Assembly (NCBI GenBank): GCA_903918555.1
Contig: CAIXEV010000049.1
Coordinates: 1-5,134, forward strand
Origin: an uncultured bacterium
GTDB lineage: Bacteria; Planctomycetota; Phycisphaerae; Phycisphaerales; SM1A02
Reading direction: 5' to 3'
Length of the DNA: 5,134 nucleotides
This document shows, piece after piece, positions 1-5,134 of the stretch. Within the stretch, counting starts at the first letter, position 1. Each line of letters opens with the position of its first letter. Made by a program: the position numbers and the translations under genes. Under the pieces are notes generated by a model, which was given only the letters and a program-made list of their open reading frames with translations, was not told where the DNA came from and made no database searches.

Positions 1-1440
1 CACATCGGTCAGGCGATACTGCCGCCCCTGATGCCGGTAGGTGAGCCGCTCGTGGTCGACGCCGCAGAGACGCAGCACCGTCGCCTGCATGTCGTGGACA
101 TGCACGGGGTCGCGCGCGATGTTCCAGCCGAAATCGTCGGTCGCGCCATGGACATGACCGCCGCGCACGCCGCCGCCCGCCATCCACATCGAGTAGGCGC
201 GGCCGAAGTGATCGCGCCCGGTCGGCGCCTCGCTCGGACCTTGGCCGAACGGCGTGCGGCCGAACTCGCCGCACCAGATCACGAGCGTCTCGTCGAGTAG
301 CCCGCGCTGCTTGAGATCACGGACGAGCGCCGCGCTCGGCTGGTCGGTGTCGCGGCACTGGACGGCGAGGTGCGAATGCAGGTTTCCGTGCTGGTCCCAG
401 CCCGAGTGCATCAGCTGCACGAAGCCGACGCCGCGCTCGGAGAGCCGCCGCGCGATCAGGCAGTTGTTCGCGAAGGTGCCGGGCACGAGCGCGTCGGGGC
501 CGTACATCTCGACGACGGACTTCGGTTCGTTCGAGAAATCAAGGAGATCCGGCACGCTCGCCTGCATGCGGAACGCCATCTCGTACTGCGCGATGCGCGT
601 CTCGACGGCTGGGTCTTCGGCCACGCGCTCGTCGTTGCGCGCGCGGTTCAGCGCGGCGATGTCGTCGAGCAGATCACGGCGCGAATCTCGCGAGGTTCCC
701 GCAGGATTCGCAAGATACGGCACGGGATCGGCGCCCTGCCGGAATCGCACGCCCTGCAGGCGCCCGGGCAGGAATCCGTTCGACCAGTAGTGCTCGTAGA
801 AGAGCTGCCCGCAGGACTTCTCGCGGTCGGACGAGGTCATCACCACGAAGCTCGGAAGGTCGTCGGCTTCGCTACCGAGGCCATACGCGAGCCACGCGCC
901 CATCGCGGGGCGGCCCGGCTGCTGCGAGCCCGTCATGAAGAAGGTGACGCCCGGCGAGTGATTCACGGCCTCGGTGTGCATCGAGCGCACGAGGCAGATG
1001 TCGTCGGCGATGCCGCCGATGTGCGGCAGCAGCTCGCTGATCTCGGTGCCCGACTCGCCCCACGCGCGGAACGGTTTGATCGCGGGAAGCGCGGGCCATT
1101 TCGCGTAGTTCGACGACATCGTCGAAAGCCGCGTCGCACCGCGGATCGACGCGGGGATGTCGGTCCCTGCGTGGCGCGCCAGCTCCGCCTTCGGGTCGAA
1201 GAGGTCGACATGCGACGGGCCACCGCCTTGCCAGAGGCAGATCACCCGCTTCGCGCGCCGCGGGAAGTGCGGCAGGCCCGGCAGCCCGCGCATCTGCGTC
1301 GATGCACCTGCGCCGAACGCATCGCGCGCAAACAGCGATGCAAGCGCGACGCCGCCGATACCGTGCAGCGAAGAGCGCAGGAAGTGGCGGCGCGTCAGCG
1401 ATCGGAGGATGTTGTCGGGCGATTCGTCCATCGGGCTCAT
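1..1440 (-). CDS. DUF1501 family protein with Tat signal (3' end cut by window)
   Basis: Reading the minus strand from the ATG at 1440-1438 gives 480 codons without a stop, running off the window at base 1. Residues 1-44 are a twin-arginine signal: T16-R17-R18-H19-F20-L21, then a hydrophobic stretch (about 25-38) and small residues. The protein is therefore probably exported folded. The mature part matches DUF1501 (PF07394) throughout: QGGGPSHVDLFDPK (71-84), NHSPGVTFFMTG (160-171), GAWLAYGLGSE (181-191), NGFLPGRLQGVRF (221-233), TRIAQYEMAFRMQ (281-293), YGPDA (313-317), HSGWDQHGN (345-353), CRDTDQPSAAL (362-372), EFGRT (392-396), GRDH (408-411), DPVHVHD (444-450) and a final RLTDV. Family members usually end about ten residues beyond that last motif, so little is missing. 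The family has the alkaline-phosphatase/sulfatase fold; the His/Asp-rich motifs near 345-351, 410-411 and 447-450 could bind metal (inference). Substrate unknown. The start is fixed by the ATGA overlap with the upstream gene; M4 is an alternative. Confidence 0.95.
   Translation of the reverse strand, partial: MSPMDESPDNILRSLTRRHFLRSSLHGIGGVALASLFARDAFGAGASTQMRGLPGLPHFPRRAKRVICLWQGGGPSHVDLFDPKAELARHAGTDIPASIRGATRLSTMSSNYAKWPALPAIKPFRAWGESGTEISELLPHIGGIADDICLVRSMHTEAVNHSPGVTFFMTGSQQPGRPAMGAWLAYGLGSEADDLPSFVVMTSSDREKSCGQLFYEHYWSNGFLPGRLQGVRFRQGADPVPYLANPAGTSRDSRRDLLDDIAALNRARNDERVAEDPAVETRIAQYEMAFRMQASVPDLLDFSNEPKSVVEMYGPDALVPGTFANNCLIARRLSERGVGFVQLMHSGWDQHGNLHSHLAVQCRDTDQPSAALVRDLKQRGLLDETLVIWCGEFGRTPFGQGPSEAPTGRDHFGRAYSMWMAGGGVRGGHVHGATDDFGWNIARDPVHVHDMQATVLRLCGVDHERLTYRHQGRQYRLTDV
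1437..1440 (-). other. ATGA stop-start overlap (translational coupling)
   Basis: The TGA of the PSD1 gene (1439-1437) overlaps the ATG of the DUF1501 gene (1440-1438). Four-base overlaps of this kind usually mean that ribosomes finishing the first frame re-initiate on the second, keeping the two products in a set ratio. A weak GAGG lies 13 bases before the ATG, inside the end of the upstream gene. It is further away than usual, which fits coupling rather than independent initiation. Confidence 0.85.
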
Positions 1441-3770
1441 CCGCGCGTGAGCGCCTCGTCGAGGTTCAGGATCGCAAGGCACGCGCTCGTGAGCGCGGCG
1501 TGCTCGACAGGATCGAAGGATTCGTCGCGCGGCGTCGCGCCGACCGAAAGCAGCGCAAGCGCAGCGGCCCCGTCGCGCGCGTAGCGCTCGCGCTGCCGCG
1601 CGAACATACGCGCGAGCAGCTCGCGCTCGACGACGCCCGGAACGCGGCCCACCACGCGCTCGAACGCAGCGGCGAGACGCGCCTCGGGCGTCGACGCCTC
1701 GCGCGACACCCGCTCGGCCAGCACGCGCGCGGCCTCGACCCAGGTCGGGTCGTTCAGCGTGACAAGCGCATGAAGCGGCGAATTCGTGATCGCCACGCGC
1801 ACACGGCACGATTGCCGCTGCGAGGCGTCGAACATGTTCGCGGGCGCGATCGTTCGCCGCCAGAATGTGTAGATGCTGCGGCGGTGGAGATCGCGGCCCT
1901 GCGACGCCGGATAGGTGAAGTCGCGCTCCTTCGTGATCGCAAGCGGTTCCCACACGCGGTCGGGCTGGTACGGATAGACGGGCGCGCCGCCGATCGATTC
2001 GTCGAGCAGCCCGCTCGACGCAAGCGCGATGTCGCGCAGCACCATCGAGGGAAGCCGGAAGCGCGGCGCGCGCGCGAGCAACCTGTTCTCGGGGTCGCGC
2101 GCGTACAGCGCGGCGCTTGCCTCGCTCGTCTGACGATAGACGGCGCTTGTCACGATCAGGCGATGCAGTTCCTTCGTGCGCCAACCCGACTCGCGGAACT
2201 CGACCGCGAGCGTGTCGAGCAGGTCTTGGTAAAGCGGAACTTCGCTCTGGACGCCGAAATCCTCGGGAGTGCGCACGAGCCCGTCGCCGAAGAAGACCTG
2301 CCACGCACGGTTGACGGCCACGCGCGCGACGAGCGGATTCTCAGGCGAAAACAGCCACTGCGCGAGCCCGAGCCGGTTGCGCGGCGCATCAGGCGGAAGC
2401 GGCGGCAGGAACGCAGGCGTGGCGAACCCGACCTTCTCGCCTGGCGAGAGATACTCGCCGCGCAGGAGGATGTGCGTCTCGCGCGGCTGCGCGTCGCTCA
2501 TCACCATCACGCGCGGCCACTCGTCGAAGCGATGGCGGTCGAGCGCCTGCTGCGCGGCGTCGCGCGCGGGCTTGTTCGCGTCGCCTTCGCCAGCATCGCG
2601 CACGGCCTGCTCGAGCGCGGCGCGGCGCGCGCGCTGCTCGGCGCTTGCGTAGGCGAGCGTCGGCTCGGCCACGCGGATGCGGCTCGCGGCGCCCGGCGCA
2701 AGGCCGTCCTCGGGCACGCGGTTGAACGCATCGAGCAGCGCGTAGTAGTCGCGCTGCGTGACGGGATCGAACTTGTGGTCGTGGCACTGCGCGCACGACA
2801 TCGTGAGGCCGAGGAATGTCGTCGCCGTCGCGTCGACGCGGTCGAAGAGCGTGACCCAGCGGTTTTCCTCGGGAATCGCGCCACCTTCGCCGTTCAGCAG
2901 GTGGTTGCGGTTGAACGCGGTCGCGAGGCGCGTCTCGTCGGTCGCGTCGGGCAGCAGGTCGCCCGCAAGCATCTCGGTCGCGAGGCGGTCGTACGGCGTG
3001 TCCTTGTTCAGCTCGCGCACGAGCCAGTCGCGCCAGAGCCACTGGAAGGTGTCGCCGTCCTGCTGGAAGCCGTTCGAATCGGCGTAGCGCGCGGCGTCGA
3101 GCCACGGAAGCGCCATCTTCTCGCCGTAGTGCGGGCTCGCGAGCAGGCGACCGACGGCGCGCTCGTACGCGCCTGCCGCCGCGTCGGCGAGAAACGCCGC
3201 GGTCTCCGCAGGCGTGGGCGGAAGCCCCGTGAGGTCGAGCGTCACGCGGCGAAGCAGCGTGGCGCGATCCGCCTCGGGTGAAGGCGCGAGGCCCTGTTCA
3301 TGCAGCCGACGCGACACGATCGCGTCGATCGGATTCGCTCCCGCAGGCGTCGCGGCCCGCACGGGCGCGGCGAAACTCCAGTGGGTCTCGTACTTCGCGC
3401 CCGCATCGATCCAACGCGCAAGCGTCCGCCGCTGCGCCTCGGTGAGCGAACGGTGCGAGTCCGGCGGCGGCATCACGCGCCGCGGGTCGCTCGACTCGAT
3501 GCGCGCCATCAGCGGGCTCGCCGCTGCGTCGCCGGCGACGATGATCCCGCGGGCGAGCACGCCCGCCTCCTCATCGAGACGGAGATTCCCCTGCCGCTTC
3601 GCCGAATCGACGCCGTGGCAGTGCAGGCAGTTGTCGGCGAGGATCGGCCGGATGACGCGATTGAAGCCCGGCGGCTCGCTCTCCGCCGCGGCCCGCAGGA
3701 TTCCTCCCGCCGCGCCAAGCGCTCCGCACACGAGGAGGATGCTTGCAAGGCGCGCCGACATGCCGAGCAT
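1437..3770 (-). CDS. PSCyt1-PSCyt2-PSD1 protein (DUF1549/DUF1553, planctomycete cytochrome c type)
   Basis: Residues are numbered from the ATG at 3770 (777 aa). A Sec-type signal (M4-S-A-R, then a hydrophobic run to about 25) is followed by PSCyt1, with haem motif C48-L-H-C51-H52 and MPPP at 100-103, whose Met is a candidate distal ligand. HWSF (130-133) closes that domain. PSCyt2/DUF1549 spans about 145-355 and includes LDLTGLPPTPAE (178-189), GEGGAIPEENR (294-304), and a second haem motif C326-A-Q-C329-H330-DHKFDP. A charged, Ala-rich helical linker (about 375-415) leads to PSD1/DUF1553 (about 463-730), with RLGLAQWLFSPENPLVARV, VNRAWQVFFGDGLV, TNSPLHALVTLND and a C-terminal ILNLDEALT. Family members are often around 1000 residues, so this is a compact form. 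It probably handles electrons outside the cytoplasm, but the reaction is unknown. It is the first gene of a pair with DUF1501. Start uncertain: ATG at 3761 also leaves a good signal peptide; the in-frame TTG at 3797 is less likely. No clear Shine-Dalgarno supports any of them. Confidence 0.94.
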   Translation of the reverse strand: MLGMSARLASILLVCGALGAAGGILRAAAESEPPGFNRVIRPILADNCLHCHGVDSAKRQGNLRLDEEAGVLARGIIVAGDAAASPLMARIESSDPRRVMPPPDSHRSLTEAQRRTLARWIDAGAKYETHWSFAAPVRAATPAGANPIDAIVSRRLHEQGLAPSPEADRATLLRRVTLDLTGLPPTPAETAAFLADAAAGAYERAVGRLLASPHYGEKMALPWLDAARYADSNGFQQDGDTFQWLWRDWLVRELNKDTPYDRLATEMLAGDLLPDATDETRLATAFNRNHLLNGEGGAIPEENRWVTLFDRVDATATTFLGLTMSCAQCHDHKFDPVTQRDYYALLDAFNRVPEDGLAPGAASRIRVAEPTLAYASAEQRARRAALEQAVRDAGEGDANKPARDAAQQALDRHRFDEWPRVMVMSDAQPRETHILLRGEYLSPGEKVGFATPAFLPPLPPDAPRNRLGLAQWLFSPENPLVARVAVNRAWQVFFGDGLVRTPEDFGVQSEVPLYQDLLDTLAVEFRESGWRTKELHRLIVTSAVYRQTSEASAALYARDPENRLLARAPRFRLPSMVLRDIALASSGLLDESIGGAPVYPYQPDRVWEPLAITKERDFTYPASQGRDLHRRSIYTFWRRTIAPANMFDASQRQSCRVRVAITNSPLHALVTLNDPTWVEAARVLAERVSREASTPEARLAAAFERVVGRVPGVVERELLARMFARQRERYARDGAAALALLSVGATPRDESFDPVEHAALTSACLAILNLDEALTRG

Positions 3771-3820
3771 CTTGCCATGGATCGGGCGATCTTCCAACCT
3801 CTGATCGACTCGGTTCCGCG
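3771..3820. promoter_or_regulatory. Short divergent intergenic region
   Basis: About 50 bp separate the PSD1 gene, leaving on the minus strand, from the hisN-like gene, leaving on the plus strand (up to 77 bp if the inner starts at 3761 and 3839 are used). Promoters for both transcripts should lie here or extend into the neighbouring coding sequence. I see no good -35/-10 pair, no obvious operator and no purine-rich ribosome binding site at normal distance from any candidate start. The regulatory role is inferred from gene arrangement alone. Confidence 0.4.
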
Positions 3821-4705
3821 ATGAAGTACGATCTCTTCATGCCGACGACCCCTGGGCCGGACCATCAGGCGCTCGCCTCGCGCGTCGCGCTCATGCGCGC
3901 GCTTGCGGACCGCGCGGGCACCGTCGCGATGCGGCACTTCCAGTCGCTGTCGCTGGCCGTGCACGCGAAGAGCGACGCGTCGCCGGTCACCGAGGCGGAC
4001 CTCGAGATCGAGTCGGTTCTTCGCGGCCAGATCCGGGCGGATTTCCCCGAAGATGGGCTGCTTGGCGAGGAGCACGGCGCGCAGGAAGGAACGAGCGGCT
4101 TCCGCTGGGTGATCGATCCGATCGACGGCACCATCTCGTTCGCGGCGGGCGTGCCGCTGTTTGGAACGCTCATCGGCATCGAGTTCTCGCGCGGCCCCAT
4201 GCGCGAAATCGTCGCAGGAATCTGCGCGATGCCTGCGCTCGGCGAAAGCGTGTGGGCCGCGCGCGGCCAAGGCGCGTGGTGGGAACGCCGCGGCGCAGAC
4301 GGCGCGACCCATCGCACCGCAGCGCGCGTGCGCGCGTCGGGTCCGCTCGCCGTAGCCCTCGTCTGCACGAGCGGCCTCGAGTACTTCGAGCGCGCGGGCC
4401 GGACCGACGCGCTCGTCGCCGTCGCTCGCGCCGCGCGCCGCATCCGCGGCTGGAGCGACTGCTACGGCGGCATGCTGGTCGCGACGGGCCGCGCCGACGC
4501 GTGGTTCGACCCCGTCATGAATCCGTGGGATTCAGGCCCGTTTCCGGTGATCTTCGAGGAAGCGGGCGGCGCGTTCACCGACTGGCATGGCCGCACCGAC
4601 ATCCACGGCGGCAGCGCCATCGCCGCCGCGCCCGAGCTGCACGCGGAGCTCCTTCGCGTGATTCAGGCGAGCGCGTCCCACTCGGGCCCGAACGCAAACG
4701 CGTAG
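3821..4705 (+). CDS. hisN: Inositol monophosphatase superfamily enzyme, probable HisN-type histidinol-phosphatase
   Basis: A 294-residue cytoplasmic-type protein with the Mg-dependent phosphatase signature of the IMPase superfamily: SPVTEAD (54-60), GEEHG (82-86), D99-P-I-D102-G-T104, and the C-terminal metal motif NPWD (234-237) followed by EEAGGAFTDWHG (246-257). E83, D99, D102 and D237 are the expected metal ligands. The stretches MPALGESVWAARGQGAWW (137-154) and SDCYGGMLVATGRADAWFDP (212-231) resemble the HisN group (TIGR02067-type) more than true inositol monophosphatases. The likely reaction is removal of phosphate from histidinol phosphate, the penultimate stage of histidine synthesis. 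Inositol-phosphate or another sugar-phosphate substrate is possible, and no other his gene is in the window to support the assignment. Residue 105, after DPIDGT, is Ile rather than the usual Lys/Arg or Thr. Start: ATG 3821 or the in-frame ATG 3839 (288 aa); neither has a clear ribosome binding site. The last dozen residues (ASASHSGPNANA) lie over the antisense end of the next gene. Confidence 0.9.
   Translation: MKYDLFMPTTPGPDHQALASRVALMRALADRAGTVAMRHFQSLSLAVHAKSDASPVTEADLEIESVLRGQIRADFPEDGLLGEEHGAQEGTSGFRWVIDPIDGTISFAAGVPLFGTLIGIEFSRGPMREIVAGICAMPALGESVWAARGQGAWWERRGADGATHRTAARVRASGPLAVALVCTSGLEYFERAGRTDALVAVARAARRIRGWSDCYGGMLVATGRADAWFDPVMNPWDSGPFPVIFEEAGGAFTDWHGRTDIHGGSAIAAAPELHAELLRVIQASASHSGPNANA
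4663..4705. other. 43-bp convergent overlap of two 3' coding ends
   Basis: The hisN-like frame stops with TAG at 4703-4705, and the sulfotransferase frame on the other strand stops with TGA at 4665-4663. The last 14 codons of each gene are therefore mutually antisense. The sulfotransferase side (ending in a WKNYAF-type C-terminus) looks like normal family sequence, whereas the hisN side is a low-complexity Ala/Ser/Asn tail. There is no hairpin or T-run here, so neither gene has a visible intrinsic terminator. Confidence 0.85.
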
Positions 4706-5134
4706 TTCTTCCAGCGCCCGATGCTCGAGCGGTTGATCGGCCGCCGCACCTGCTCGTGCGAAAGCGTGAGCACCGTGCGCGTGTTCGACTCGGGCGACAG
4801 CACGCACGGGTCGAACGGAACACCAAGAAGCTCGAGCACGCGCCGAATCTCCCGCTCGGGCTCGGCCACCAGCTCCTCGTACACCACGCCCACCGACCTC
4901 AGCCCGAGGGCGTCGATCGCGGCGGGCACGATCCGCCGCTCGAGCGCGATCGCGCGGCGGATTCCGTCGAGCGTCGCGCTGAACCCCCACGACTGCGGGT
5001 GGAAGTTCGAGAGGAACATGCTGATCGCGGTATCGCGCGGGTCGCGCGTGATGCGCACGAGCGCGGCGCCCGGAAGCACGGCAGCGACGGCGGGCAGCGC
5101 GCGCCAGGCTTGCAGGGTCTTGTCGAAGAGATCG
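4663..5134 (-). CDS. Sulfotransferase family protein, C-terminal part (5' end outside window)
   Basis: The minus-strand frame is open from the window edge (first full codon 5133-5131) to TGA at 4663, giving 156 visible residues of a longer protein. It begins DLFDKTLQAW, the region where sulfotransferases carry DK(M/T)P-like sequence. This is followed by RITRDPRDTAISMF (about 5055-5014), the 3'-phosphate-binding motif for PAPS with the conserved R-D-P-x-D-x-x-x-S pattern. Further on come VVYEELVAEPEREIRRVLELLG (about 4890-4825) and QVRRPINRSSIGRWKNY (about 4752-4702), both standard for the C-terminal half of the Sulfotransfer_3/TPR-sulfotransferase group. Such enzymes transfer sulfate from PAPS to a hydroxyl of a carbohydrate, protein tyrosine or small molecule; the acceptor cannot be told from this part. 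The 5'-PSB loop and the presumed catalytic residue lie upstream, outside the window. An internal GTG at 5079 is not a credible start because family-like sequence continues before it. Confidence 0.9.
   Translation of the reverse strand, partial: DLFDKTLQAWRALPAVAAVLPGAALVRITRDPRDTAISMFLSNFHPQSWGFSATLDGIRRAIALERRIVPAAIDALGLRSVGVVYEELVAEPEREIRRVLELLGVPFDPCVLSPESNTRTVLTLSHEQVRRPINRSSIGRWKNYAFAFGPEWDALA

Noticed and set aside
370..1584. A 404-codon open frame on the plus strand opposite the DUF1501 gene
   Set aside because: It runs across the junction of two well-supported minus-strand genes, has no recognisable domain and is strongly Arg/Ala/His-biased.
1302..3281. A 659-codon open frame on the plus strand, antisense to the PSD1 gene
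   Set aside because: The translation is Arg/Ala-rich and resembles no family I know. It is the kind of frame that high G+C at third codon positions creates opposite a real gene, and the minus strand carries unmistakable domain motifs throughout.
3771..3797. A TTG start at 3797 for the PSD1 protein
   Set aside because: It would put nine polar residues before a good signal peptide that already has its own ATG at 3770 or 3761, with no ribosome binding site to favour TTG.
3787..3807. Possible operator: inverted repeat CGATC-N11-GATCG in the divergent gap
   Set aside because: The arms are only five bases long and GATCG/CGATC words are frequent throughout this sequence, so it is not distinguishable from chance.
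3743..3820. An upstream in-frame ATG (3743) extending the hisN-like protein by 26 residues
   Set aside because: The extension overlaps the signal-peptide coding region of the divergent PSD1 gene and has no family similarity. Family members begin close to the 3821/3839 starts.
3509..4312. A 267-codon minus-strand open frame across the divergent start region
   Set aside because: It is antisense to the hisN-like gene and out of frame with PSD1, contains no recognisable motif, and would swallow the whole intergenic region.

Overview
This is a G+C-rich, gene-dense stretch of bacterial chromosome with no RNA gene, mobile element, repeat array or CRISPR. The paired DUF1501 protein and PSCyt1-PSCyt2-PSD1 'planctomycete cytochrome c' protein point to Planctomycetota. 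Verrucomicrobiota and a few other phyla carry the same pair. The histidinol-phosphatase-like protein also has the sequence style of planctomycete homologues. The phylum call is inferred from family distribution only.

Layout: (1) positions 1-1440, minus strand: a DUF1501 protein with a Tat signal, lacking only its last few residues at the window edge. (2) 1437-3770, minus strand, directly upstream in transcription: a secreted protein with two CxxCH haem motifs (PSCyt1, PSCyt2/DUF1549) and a PSD1/DUF1553 domain. The two genes share an ATGA stop-start overlap and form one transcription unit. (3) A divergent gap of about 50 bp, 3771-3820. (4) 3821-4705, plus strand: an inositol-monophosphatase superfamily enzyme, most like the HisN type of histidinol-phosphatase. 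(5) 4663-5134, minus strand: the C-terminal part of a PAPS-dependent sulfotransferase. Its 3' end overlaps the end of the hisN-like gene by 43 bp, tail to tail.

How the genes work together: only the DUF1501 and PSD1 genes are clearly a functional pair, probably acting outside the cytoplasmic membrane as a putative redox protein and an alkaline-phosphatase-fold partner of unknown substrate. The hisN-like enzyme and the sulfotransferase are cytoplasmic-type enzymes on separate transcripts, with no evident link to the pair or to each other. I found no convincing new system here. The points most worth a second look are the exported pair of unknown function, the compact PSD1 architecture, the non-consensus residue in the HisN metal motif and the overlapping 3' ends.
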